Assembly (NCBI GenBank): GCA_035638575.1
Contig: DASQZT010000043.1
Span: 1-64,000, forward strand
Direction: 5' to 3'
DNA: 64,000 nucleotides
From: DASQZT01 sp035638575
Lineage (GTDB): Bacteria; Acidobacteriota; Terriglobia; Bryobacterales; Bryobacteraceae
Part shown: positions 24,674-32,670 of the stretch, piece by piece
Layout of the letters: each line of letters begins with the position of its first letter
Numbering within the stretch: the first letter of the stretch is position 1
The notes under the pieces: model-generated
Seen by the model: only the letters and a program-made list of their open reading frames with translations
Database searches by the model: none
What the model was told of the DNA's origin: nothing
Program-made: the position numbers and the translations under genes

Positions 24674-25669
24674 GTGTCAAGAGTGATCTCCGCGCATCCA
24701 CAGGCCTGCTTTCTGGGGGTGACCGCCGTGATCGTCAGTCCCACCATGCTGCGACTGATGGAACTGGTGGAGCGCGTGGCGCGAACCTCGGCGGCCGTCC
24801 TCATCGTCGGGGAGACCGGAACCGGCAAGGAAATCGTCGCCCGCGCCCTCCACCATTTCTCTCTGCGCTCCTCCAAGCCGTGGGTGGACGTAAACTGCGG
24901 CGCGCTTCCCGAGCAGCTCATGGAGAGCGAGCTTTTCGGCCACGAACGGGGCGCCTTCAGCAGCGCCGATACGGCCAAGCCCGGCCTCTTCGAGCTGGCG
25001 CATACCGGGACCCTGTTCCTCGACGAAGTCGGCGAGCTGGAGCCGCGCATGCAGGTCAAGATGCTGCGCGTGCTCGATGGCGTGCCGTATTACCGCGTGG
25101 GAGGACAGAAGAAAATCGAAGTCAACACCCGAATCCTGGCGGCCACCAACCAGGACCTGGAGGCGGCGGTCGAGGCCGGCCGGTTCCGCAGCGATCTGTA
25201 CCACCGGCTGAACCAGTGCCAGGTGCGGGTGCCACCTTTGCGGGAGCGCCGGGAAGACATCATCCCGCTGGCCGAGCACTTTCTCCGCCAGCACAGCGAC
25301 CAGGCCCGCTTTTCCTCCGACGCCCGGGAAAAGCTGCGGGCCTATCATTGGCCCGGAAACGCCCGGGAGTTGCGCAACGTCGTGACCAGCGCCCTGGTGC
25401 ATTCCAGGGGATACGAAATCGGCCCCGGCGACCTCGGGCCGCTGGATCCCGCCCGAACCTCCGCAGCCCGTCCAGCCGGCGATTTGCGGCTCGAGGGCCT
25501 TGAGCGCGAAGCCATTCTCGAGGCCCTGCGCAAGACCGGAGGACACCACCAGCAAGCTGCCGACCTGCTCGGCATCTCCCGCCGCACTCTCAGCCGTAAG
25601 CTCAAGCTCTACGGTCCCGGCGGGGAAACGGAGCCCAAGCATGCCTACGAAACAGTCTCCAGGAACTGA
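24674..25669 (+). CDS. Fis-type AAA+ transcriptional regulator (sigma-54 activator family)
   Basis: A 331-residue protein lacking a receiver domain. The AAA+ domain starts near residue 20: Walker A GETGTGKE, CGALPEQLMESELFGHERG, Walker B GTLFLDEVGE, then FRSDLYHRLNQ and the sensor II region HWPGNARELRN. A C-terminal Fis-type helix-turn-helix follows (HHQQAADLLGISRRTLSRKL). The loop that contacts sigma-54 reads GAFSSA instead of GAFTGA, so productive sigma-54 contact is doubtful. It overlaps the PilZ gene by 29 bases. With no N-terminal regulatory domain it may be constitutive or controlled through a partner. Confidence 0.85.
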   Translation: MSRVISAHPQACFLGVTAVIVSPTMLRLMELVERVARTSAAVLIVGETGTGKEIVARALHHFSLRSSKPWVDVNCGALPEQLMESELFGHERGAFSSADTAKPGLFELAHTGTLFLDEVGELEPRMQVKMLRVLDGVPYYRVGGQKKIEVNTRILAATNQDLEAAVEAGRFRSDLYHRLNQCQVRVPPLRERREDIIPLAEHFLRQHSDQARFSSDAREKLRAYHWPGNARELRNVVTSALVHSRGYEIGPGDLGPLDPARTSAARPAGDLRLEGLEREAILEALRKTGGHHQQAADLLGISRRTLSRKLKLYGPGGETEPKHAYETVSRN

Positions 25670-25934
25670 GCGCCGTACCGCGCCGCGCGAAGCGGCCACC
25701 GGCGAAGTGCGCCTCCGCCAGTCCGATCTGCTCGCCGGATCTTTTGCCGGCCGCCTGGTGGATATCGCTTCCAGCGGGTTCCGCGCCCGCCACAACCGGC
25801 TCAATTTGACCTCTGGCCAGCTCGTCGATTTCGAGTTCCAGGGGCGCAGCGGCCTGGCCTCCGTGGTGTGGACCCGAATCGTCGATGGCCAGGCCGAAAC
25901 CGGCTTCCGAATCCTGCCCGGGGCGGCCGCCTGA
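25641..25934 (+). CDS. PilZ-domain protein (putative c-di-GMP receptor)
   Basis: From ATG 25641 the protein has 97 residues, essentially one PilZ domain. The c-di-GMP binding signature is present: RRTAPR (RxxxR type) near residues 11-16, and DIASSGFRA (matching D-x-A-S-x-G) about 35 residues later. A beta-barrel follows (GQLVDFEF, SVVWTRIV, TGFRI). It overlaps the regulator's 3' end by 29 bases and converges on the HD-GYP-GGDEF gene ten bases away, so receptor and c-di-GMP enzyme are side by side. The longer frame to 25500 is regulator shadow. Confidence 0.8.
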   Translation: MPTKQSPGTERRTAPREAATGEVRLRQSDLLAGSFAGRLVDIASSGFRARHNRLNLTSGQLVDFEFQGRSGLASVVWTRIVDGQAETGFRILPGAAA

Positions 25935-25944
25935 GCGCGCCGTT

Positions 25945-28452
25945 CTATCCCTGCCTCTTCAATTCCTCGTCTACCGAACCGTACGCCAGCGACTCCAGCG
26001 CCGAGGCCATCTGGGTCAGGCCCCGCACGGCCGCGCTCTCGCCGTGGTGCTGCCGCTTCATCTCGTACATGCGCTGGTCGGCTTTGGCGAGCAACTCCTC
26101 GGCGTCGTTGCCGTCTTCCGGATAGAAGGCGGCTCCCACGCTCAGCCCCAATAGATCGGTACGGCACGCCTCGCGTCCGGCCTTCGCCACCAGGTCGTTC
26201 AACTGCCGCAGGCGGCCGTGGATGTTGCCCGGTTCGGCATGGGGCGCCAGGAGCACGAATTCATCGCCTCCCATGCGAGCCGCATAATCGCCATCCCGGC
26301 AGGTTTCCCGAAGCGTCTGGCCGGTCCTCTGCAGCACGCGATTGCCTGCCGCGTGGCCGTACGCGTCGTTCACCTGCTTGAAGCCGTCCATGTCGGCGAC
26401 CAGCACCGCCAGGCGAGACCCGCCGGCGCGCGCCTTTTCCAGCTCCGCGTCCAGCCGCAGGAACAGCGAGCGCGCGTTGGGCAGGCCGGTGAGCCCGTCG
26501 GTGGTGGCGGTCTCCTCGGCGCGCACGAACCGCATGGCGTTCTCGATGGTCAGTCCGGCTTTGGAACTTACCGCCAGCAGCATTCGCAAATGGTCCTTGG
26601 TGAACGCTCCGGCTTTTCGGTGATACAGGGTCAGCGCGCCGATCACGCCCTCGATTCCCGGCAGAGGCACCGAAAGCGCCGAGCGGTGCACGCTGAACTT
26701 AGTGGGATCGCACAGGTATCCCGGCTCCACCGAGGGGTTCCCGTTCACCATGGGCTTGTTGTTCTGCGTGACCCATCCGGAAATGCCCTCCCCCAGCGGG
26801 ATTTCGAGCGAAGAAAACAGCACGGCATCCTCGCCCGAGGCATACCGGGTACGCAGCCGTCCAGCCTCCACGGTGTAAATCGCGATGCCGTCATAAGGAA
26901 TCGCGGCTCGCAGGCGGGAGGCCAGCAAGGCCAGCGTCTCGTCCATGCGGAGCGAGCTGCCGAGGTCGTTGGTCAGTTCCAGCAGAGTTTGAAACTCCTG
27001 GCGCGCGGCCGCGATGTGCGCGACAAATCCCTGATTGCTGGAGCCGTTGGGCGCATCCGAGCGTTCGAACCCGCTCCCCGGGCCGCCCCGGTCGATGCGC
27101 ACCGACTTCGAAAGCCGCGGCTGGGCCACTGGCCGCTTGCGCGCCATCGCCTCGAATTCCTTGTATCGCCGCTCGAGCATGGCCACCACGGCCGGATCGA
27201 AACTGGTTCCGCTTTGCCCGGCCACCGACCGCATGGCCTCGTCGAGAGGCAAGGCCCGCCGGTACTGCCGGTCCGAAGCCAGGGCGTCCAGGCAGTCGAC
27301 CGCCGAGACGATGCGCGCGCCGATGGGGATCTCCTCTCCCTTCAGCCCGTACGGGTAACCCGTTCCATCCCATTTCTCATGATGCGCCCGCACGATGGGC
27401 GCCACCGCGTACGGGAACTGCACGCTTTCCAGAATCTCCGCCCCCACGATGGGATGCACTTTCATCTTTTCGAATTCTTCCGGGGTGAGCTTGCCGGGTT
27501 TCGAAATGATGTGTTCCGGCACGGCCAGCTTGCCGATATCGTGGAGCAGCGCCGCGGCATCCAGCGCCCGCCGGTCCTCTTCGGACAATCCCAGTTCCCG
27601 CGCCAGCTCCCGGGCGTATATCTGCACCCGGCGCAGGTGGCCGTGCGTAGTCCCGTCTTTCGCATCGATGGCCAACGCCAGCGCCTGAATGGTCCGAAGA
27701 TGCAGATCGGCCATCTCGCCCACGTGCCGCTTCTCTTCTTCGAGGCGTTTCAAATAGAGCTGATACGAATGGTAGATCAGGTACACCGTGGGGAAGACCA
27801 GCACCGAACTGCGCCAGCCCAGGGTCTGGTCCCAGAAATGAAGCAGGCCCGCGAGCGAGCCGCCAACCAGGTAGTGTGGCGCGGTCCAGAAGAAGTTATC
27901 GAGCCATAGCCGGATGAACTTCTTGCCCTCCGTCAACGCCACAATCGTGCCTACCGAAGAGGTGTTCAGCAGGAAATAGGCGATCGAGGCCCAGAACAGG
28001 CGGAAAGGCACGCTGTCGAACAGCAATCTCGCGTGGTACACCTCGTACATGAGCGAGCTGGACAGAGTCATGCTGGCGCACGTGAAGGCGATCTGCACGG
28101 TCCGCGGCCTTTTTCGGGCCGCCGAGAAGAGCTGCGCAACGCCGCTCATCATGGCGATCAGGACGGTCTGCGGAAGGCACAGCTCGGTCGCGGATGCCAG
28201 GATAAAGATGTAGTTGACCGAAAGCGTGCCGGTGATCCCGGGCAGCCAGACCTTCATGTTGGAGCAGAGAATTCCGCAGACGAGGTAGAAAAAGAACTCT
28301 CCCTGGACAGGCCGCCATGCGGTCGCCGCGCAGGCCGCGGCCCCGACCGCAGCAACGCCCAGGCACGCGATGTAGACCCTCGCCGCACGAGGCAGGTGCC
28401 CGATGTTCGTTTTCTCAACGCTCATGCCCAGAAACCGGAGGATCCGCAGCAT
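25945..28452 (-). CDS. Membrane HD-GYP / GAF / GGDEF c-di-GMP enzyme
   Basis: An 835-residue protein with an N-terminal membrane sensor of about seven hydrophobic segments (residues ~22-230) and a coiled linker. The HD-GYP phosphodiesterase domain follows (LLHDIGK at 303-308, HHEKWDGTGYP at 357-367), then a GAF domain (~485-640) and a GGDEF domain with an intact RMGGDEF at 726-732. An RxxD (719-722) five residues before GGDEF fits the product-inhibition site. It therefore appears able both to make and degrade c-di-GMP. A second start, MSVEKTN at residue 10, is possible. The C-terminus shares LPNARSLF/FYPEDGNDAEELL-type sentences with the degenerate GGDEF protein at 23.7 kb, suggesting duplication. 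Confidence 0.9.
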   Translation of the reverse strand: MLRILRFLGMSVEKTNIGHLPRAARVYIACLGVAAVGAAACAATAWRPVQGEFFFYLVCGILCSNMKVWLPGITGTLSVNYIFILASATELCLPQTVLIAMMSGVAQLFSAARKRPRTVQIAFTCASMTLSSSLMYEVYHARLLFDSVPFRLFWASIAYFLLNTSSVGTIVALTEGKKFIRLWLDNFFWTAPHYLVGGSLAGLLHFWDQTLGWRSSVLVFPTVYLIYHSYQLYLKRLEEEKRHVGEMADLHLRTIQALALAIDAKDGTTHGHLRRVQIYARELARELGLSEEDRRALDAAALLHDIGKLAVPEHIISKPGKLTPEEFEKMKVHPIVGAEILESVQFPYAVAPIVRAHHEKWDGTGYPYGLKGEEIPIGARIVSAVDCLDALASDRQYRRALPLDEAMRSVAGQSGTSFDPAVVAMLERRYKEFEAMARKRPVAQPRLSKSVRIDRGGPGSGFERSDAPNGSSNQGFVAHIAAARQEFQTLLELTNDLGSSLRMDETLALLASRLRAAIPYDGIAIYTVEAGRLRTRYASGEDAVLFSSLEIPLGEGISGWVTQNNKPMVNGNPSVEPGYLCDPTKFSVHRSALSVPLPGIEGVIGALTLYHRKAGAFTKDHLRMLLAVSSKAGLTIENAMRFVRAEETATTDGLTGLPNARSLFLRLDAELEKARAGGSRLAVLVADMDGFKQVNDAYGHAAGNRVLQRTGQTLRETCRDGDYAARMGGDEFVLLAPHAEPGNIHGRLRQLNDLVAKAGREACRTDLLGLSVGAAFYPEDGNDAEELLAKADQRMYEMKRQHHGESAAVRGLTQMASALESLAYGSVDEELKRQG

Positions 28453-28685
28453 GTTACCTCGCGCGAAAACAAAAGAACCGGCGCGCGGATCCGCCTAGCT
28501 TCTTATCGGCGCGCCGGGAGGAAGGCTGTAGGTCTGGAGTCAACGATCCCAAAACTTGCGGGATGTGGGCGTTTGGTACAGGCCGTATCCCTGCCTATAC
28601 GGAGGCACCTCCGGGGCCTTTCTCCAGCGCCCCGGAAGTCTCATCATTTCAGCCTGATGGCTCCAGGGGCCCGGCTTTTGGCCCA

Positions 28686-28782
28686 GGGACAATTTGTCCC
28701 GGCAGCGCCCTGCGGGAACCGCCAAAGCATTGAAAATACGTAGGTTAACGCGACGGGCAGTTCCGCGGACAATTTGTCCCGG
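28686..28782. promoter_or_regulatory. Two copies of the palindrome GGACAATTTGTCCCGG
   Basis: The 16-base sequence GGACAATTTGTCCCGG occurs at 28687-28702 and again at 28767-28782, exactly 80 bases apart. The first copy is a full palindrome GGGACAA-T-TTGTCCC. Both lie in the 357-base non-coding stretch 28453-28809, between the divergent HD-GYP-GGDEF gene and the secreted-protein gene. Paired perfect palindromes suggest a dimeric-regulator operator, or two copies of a small dispersed repeat. The rest of the gap holds no gene that I can see. Confidence 0.5.
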
Positions 28783-28809
28783 GTGCCGTGCCGCGCTCCG
28801 TGATGGCCC

Positions 28810-29932
28810 TTGAAGCTCAGGCCGTGCTACCCTGCGCACGTGCGCGGCAGTCTCGTGCTCCTGGCGGCGGTCACGCTCGCCGCCCAGACTCCTTCCGCTC
28901 CTGCCGATCTTCTCGCCCGCGTCCGCGCAAGGCTTGCGCCGGCGCTCGATCACCTGCCTGATTACACCTGCGTCCAAACGCTCGATCGTCGGCACTTCGA
29001 GCGTACGGTGGCGTGGCGCAGTTGCCAGGGGCTCGACGCGAATCAGGATCCCAGCAAGCTGGTGCTCGTCACCAGCGACCGCCTGCGCCTGGATGTGGCC
29101 GTCACCACGAGCGGACGCGAAATCTATTCCTGGGCCGTGGCGCGCGAGTTCGGTTCCGAACGCCTCCAGGATCTGGTGGGGACCGGCGCGCTGGGCACCG
29201 GCTCGTTGGGGCCGTTTCTGAGCGGCATCTTCGCCAATCGCGGAGCGGAATTCAGCGACCAGGGAGACGAAGAGGTGGATGGCAGCCTTCTGCGGAAGTT
29301 CACCTACCGGGTGCCGCGCGCCGCGAGCCATTACGAATTCAAGTCGGCCGACGGCACAAGCGTGATCGCCTATGACGGCGCTTTCTGGGTCGAGCCGCGG
29401 ACGGCCGAGCTGGTGCGGCTGGAAGTCCACAGCGCGTCGTTGCCGCACGAGACCGGGACGTGCGAAGCCACCACCACGGTGGATTTCCACCGGGGCGCCA
29501 TCGGAGCCGGCGTCTACCTGCTGCCCCGCGCCAGCCGGCTGGAGTTCTCGGCGCTTACCGGCCATTACGCGAACGACATCGCGTATGCCGCGTGCCGCGA
29601 GTACCACAGCGAGTCGGTGATTCATTTCGGCGAGCCGGATGCCGGCGCGCCATCCGGTCCCGCGGGCCGGACTAAACCGCTCGAGCCGCTGCCCCGCGGC
29701 CTCCCGCTGATCCTGGCGTTCGAAACCGCCATCGACACCCGCACCGCCGCGGCGGGCGATGAGGTGCGCGCCCGCGTGGTGAAGGCCGTTGTGGAGAAGA
29801 AGACCAATCGTGTGCTCGCGCCCGCTCGGCGAGCTATCGGCCGGCGTGACGCTGGTTTTCCACGCCACGGAGCCGGACTACGTCGTGCCGCGCGGTTTCG
29901 AATCGCGGTGGCGCACTGCGGCCGGGAACTGA
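28810..29932 (+). pseudogene. Secreted acidobacterial protein of unknown function, probably frameshifted
   Basis: The frame starts at TTG 28810 or, better, GTG 28840, giving a signal peptide (GSLVLLAAVTLAAQ). A long domain follows (YTCVQTLDRRHFER, VYLLPRASRLEFS), then the start of a second domain (LPRGLPLILAFETAIDTRTA to NRVLAPA). After about 29830 the frame becomes antisense-like, reads through the next gene and stops only at 30363. An alternative frame restores a plausible ending (GVTLVFHATEPDYVVP, stop at 29930-29932). A one-base change plus a lost segment near 29830 explains this. The broken domain resembles the neighbouring gene product at 29.9-30.6 kb. Confidence 0.5.
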
Positions 29933-29954
29933 CCGCCCGGGATTGTGCCGCGCC

Positions 29955-30560
29955 CTACTCCACCGGCACGGGGCGTTCGAACACCACGTCGACGGTCGAG
30001 CCGCCGTGCAGGTCCACCTCGCGGCCGCGCGTCAGGAGGACGGTCGCTAGGCCCACAGCTCCACCCGCTCCCGCGCCGATTCCGGCGCCCTTCCAACTGC
30101 GGTCCGTCAGCCCGCCGATGGCCGCTCCGGCTCCACCGATCGTGGCGATCTTTTCGGCGTCCGTGCCCTTGTTGCCGCCTTGCTGGATCTGGCGCTCCTT
30201 GGTCTCGACCTTTTGGTCCGTCCCTTCGGAGTCGACGGAGCTGAGCTGCGGCGAGATCTTCACCACCTTGCCGCTGGGCAGCGTCAGGTTGTCGATGCGG
30301 ATCCCCAGCTCCGCCCGCCCCTTTACCCGGCCGCTCCGCACCGAGTGCGACACCACGCCTTGAACGTAGCTGTCCGTTGGAACCAGGATTTGTCCGTCCA
30401 CCACGATCGGGGTAGCGGTTTTCAGATACACGTAGTCGCCTTCCCGGGCGGTTCGGGTGCTCACGGAATTCAACAGCCGCAGAAGAACGTGGCTACCCTT
30501 GGGAATCTCCGTGGCCCCGCCGAGAAAGGAAATGGAGAGCGTGAGAATGGCCAGTCGCAT
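29955..30560 (-). CDS. Secreted glycine-zipper protein, function unknown
   Basis: From ATG 30560 the protein has 201 residues with a short signal peptide (LAILTLSISFLGGA). A beta-rich domain follows (EIPKGSHVLLRLLNSVSTR, EGDYVYLKTATPI, GQILVPTDSYVQGVVS), then a polar linker, a glycine-rich hydrophobic stretch (IATIGGAGAAIGGL, GAGIGAGAGGAVGL) and a C-terminal strand. The first domain has the same order of features as the C-terminal part of the convergent gene at 28.8 kb. A glycine zipper suggests membrane insertion or oligomerisation. Its start lies seven bases after the next minus-strand gene's stop, so the two are likely co-transcribed. Confidence 0.6.
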   Translation of the reverse strand: MRLAILTLSISFLGGATEIPKGSHVLLRLLNSVSTRTAREGDYVYLKTATPIVVDGQILVPTDSYVQGVVSHSVRSGRVKGRAELGIRIDNLTLPSGKVVKISPQLSSVDSEGTDQKVETKERQIQQGGNKGTDAEKIATIGGAGAAIGGLTDRSWKGAGIGAGAGGAVGLATVLLTRGREVDLHGGSTVDVVFERPVPVE

Positions 30561-30567
30561 ACTACTA

Positions 30568-30897
30568 TCAGTGTCGCGCAAACCGGCGCAGGCGGAACGC
30601 CTCCACGAACGAGATGTACAGGTTGACCACGCCCAGACCGCTGATGGCGCCGCGCACGTAGGTGTTCTCCCAGTACCGATGCCACGCTGGAACCAGCCAG
30701 GAAAAATAGTTGCCGTCCCAATAGTCGGTCCATGGGAAGATCAGCAGGAAGAACCCGATCTCCAGGCAGAAGGTGACAAACAGAACGGCGTACACGCGGT
30801 GATACCAGCGGTACGCGGGCCGCTGGACCACGACCGGTCCGGCCACCGTCTCCGAAGCCACCCGGGGCGTGCCCGGGCCGGGTTCCGTGGGCATCAT
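30568..30897 (-). CDS. Small two-helix membrane protein
   Basis: The 109-residue protein starts at the first of two adjacent ATG codons and overlaps the rnhB stop by four bases. A proline-rich N-terminus precedes VYAVLFVTFCLEIGFFLLIF, an aromatic loop (WTDYWDGNYFSWLVPAWHRYW) and a second helix (GAISGLGVVNLYISFVEAF) with a basic tail. I know no function. Coupling to rnhB may be positional only. Confidence 0.65.
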   Translation of the reverse strand: MMPTEPGPGTPRVASETVAGPVVVQRPAYRWYHRVYAVLFVTFCLEIGFFLLIFPWTDYWDGNYFSWLVPAWHRYWENTYVRGAISGLGVVNLYISFVEAFRLRRFARH

Positions 30898-31580
30898 GCG
30901 GCGCCCACCGTGTCGAACAACGCCATTTGAGGATTGTAATCGATGGGGAACAGGCAATGCAGGCGGACCGGCTCGAAGCTCAATCGGTGCAGCGGCGTCG
31001 GGCCGAGCTTTTCGAGGGCCCTCAGATGCTCCGGAGTGGAGTAGCCCTTGTGGGAGGCCAGCCCGTACTCGGGGAAGACTTTGTCCCACGCCCGCATGCA
31101 GGCGTCGCGGTGCACCTTGGCCACGATGGACGCCGCCGCAATGGCGTGACAACGCGCATCGCCTTTGATCAACCCCCGCTGCGGCAGAGGGAGGTCGATC
31201 GAAACCGCGTCCACCAGCAGGAAATCCGGCGGCGGATCGAGGCGCGACACGGCCAGCCGCATGGCCACGCGGGAAGCCTCGTAGATATTGATGTCGTCGA
31301 TGGTGGCGGCGTCCACCGCAGCCACCGCCCAAGCCACGGCTCGCTCGCGAATCCGTTCCGCCAGCACTTCGCGCCGCTCCGGCTCGAGCAGTTTGCTGTC
31401 GTTCAATCCGCGCACCGGCCGGTCGGGCGAGAGGATGACCGCCGCCGCCACCACCGGCCCGAACAACGCGCCGCGCCCGACTTCATCCACGCCCGCCACC
31501 CCGCGAAAGCCGCGCGCGCACAACTCTCGCTCCAGCTTGCCCTCACAACGGAATTTGCCACCCGCCGATTCGGGTCGCAT
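30894..31580 (-). CDS. rnhB: Ribonuclease HII
   Basis: Removes RNA from RNA-DNA hybrids and single ribonucleotides from DNA. At 228 residues it matches the family. Catalytic acids sit in GVDEVGRGALFGPVVAAAVIL (Asp-Glu) and in LLVDAVSIDLP; the conserved ARCHAIAAASIVAKVHRD and GYSTPEHLRAL segments are present. It follows rplS after 17 bases on the same strand, the common L19-RNase HII order. Confidence 0.94.
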   Translation of the reverse strand: MRPESAGGKFRCEGKLERELCARGFRGVAGVDEVGRGALFGPVVAAAVILSPDRPVRGLNDSKLLEPERREVLAERIRERAVAWAVAAVDAATIDDINIYEASRVAMRLAVSRLDPPPDFLLVDAVSIDLPLPQRGLIKGDARCHAIAAASIVAKVHRDACMRAWDKVFPEYGLASHKGYSTPEHLRALEKLGPTPLHRLSFEPVRLHCLFPIDYNPQMALFDTVGAA

Positions 31581-31597
31581 GGATGCTGGCGCGACTC

Positions 31598-31945
31598 TTA
31601 CGCGCGCTCTTTGAGCCGGGCCGCCTTACCTTTCAAACCGCGGAGGTAATACAGCTTGGCGCGCCGCACCCGGCCCGTGCGCACCACGTCGATGTGATCG
31701 ATCACCCGCGCGTGCACCGGGAAAATGCGCTCCACGCCATGGCCGAAACTGACCTTTCGCACGGTAATGCTCTCGCCCATCCCCGTGTTATTGCGGGCGA
31801 TGACCGTGCCTTCGAACGCCTGAAGCCGCTCCTTATCGCCTTCCTTGATCTTCACGTGGACCCGAATGGTATCCCCGGGCCGGAAAACGGGAATGTCGGC
31901 CCGCTTGTTTTTCTGAATATATTTCGTCAACAACGCATTCTGCAT
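31598..31945 (-). CDS. rplS: 50S ribosomal protein L19
   Basis: The 115-residue protein shows the L19 signature: FRPGDTIRVHVKIKEGDKER, LQAFEGTVIARNNTGMGESI, TVRKVSFGHGVERIFPVH, and RVRRAKLYYLRGLKGKAARL. It sits at the 30S-50S interface. It is first of the rplS-rnhB-small membrane protein group; trmD and rpsP, its usual upstream partners, are absent. Confidence 0.95.
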   Translation of the reverse strand: MQNALLTKYIQKNKRADIPVFRPGDTIRVHVKIKEGDKERLQAFEGTVIARNNTGMGESITVRKVSFGHGVERIFPVHARVIDHIDVVRTGRVRRAKLYYLRGLKGKAARLKERA

Positions 31946-31966
31946 GGAAGTTCCTAATCTACTATC

Positions 31967-32506
31967 TTATAACAGTAGCGCGAGACTCCTGCGGCGCCCA
32001 TTCAGCCGCACGCCGGATGGCAGGACCGCCGTGCGCCCGCTAGGGCTAGGGTCGCGGAATCTGAAGGTCGCCACAAATCTTGCGGCGAGGAAGTCGTTCA
32101 CCTCGCGGTGGCGGGGAACCGCGGCCTCCGCGGACACGAATACCGTTTCCCCAACGGAACCTACCTGAAGCTGAATCTCTCCCGAAAAGACGCGTTCGTT
32201 GGCGCTGACCACTACGCCGGGGCGCTCGAAGATCTTGAAGCCGGTGTGCGTGTCCTTCACCGTATAGGAACCGGGCACTGCCGCCCCGAAGGTAAAAGCC
32301 CCGGTTTCGCTGCTGCTGATCGAGCGAACGTCCTTTGTGGATTCGTTGGTGAGGGTTACCGCGGCAGCCGGCATAGCTCTGCAAGACTGATCCATTACCG
32401 TTCCTTCGATCGCCCCGGTGGTAGTCATCTGGGCGAAGACCGGCCAGGACGACACCACGGCGAGCAACACGCAGTAGATCAAACTGCGGTTCAGAAATTC
32501 TTTCAT
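31967..32506 (-). pseudogene. Truncated N-terminus of an Oar-like TonB-dependent protein
   Basis: The frame encodes 179 residues: a signal peptide (LIYCVLLAVVSSWPVFAQ) and a carboxypeptidase-regulatory-like domain (TGAIEGTVMDQSCRAMPAAA, GSYTVKDTHTGFKIFERPG, GSVGETVFVSA). Full-length relatives have a plug and barrel of about 900 more residues, as in the two intact copies in this window. Here the sequence loses family resemblance after VFVSAEAAVP and ends in arginine-rich text. It is most likely a decayed fragment, though a small secreted protein cannot be excluded. Confidence 0.55.
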
Positions 32507-32670
32507 AAATCCCCTCGCATGGTTTCCGTTTTGCCGATCCCGGCATGATACACTCCCTTGTCAGTGCGGGAATCGGCCGAAACGTCGGACCTTGCTTTCC
32601 AGCAGATTCTGTCACGGTCCGCGCGGCCGGTCAGTGGAGAACTTTAACGGTCCAGAATTGGGGATCTGAC

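Noticed and set aside
28590..28625. CGGAGGCACCTCCG hairpin as terminator
   Set aside because: The loop would be only two bases and no T-tract follows.
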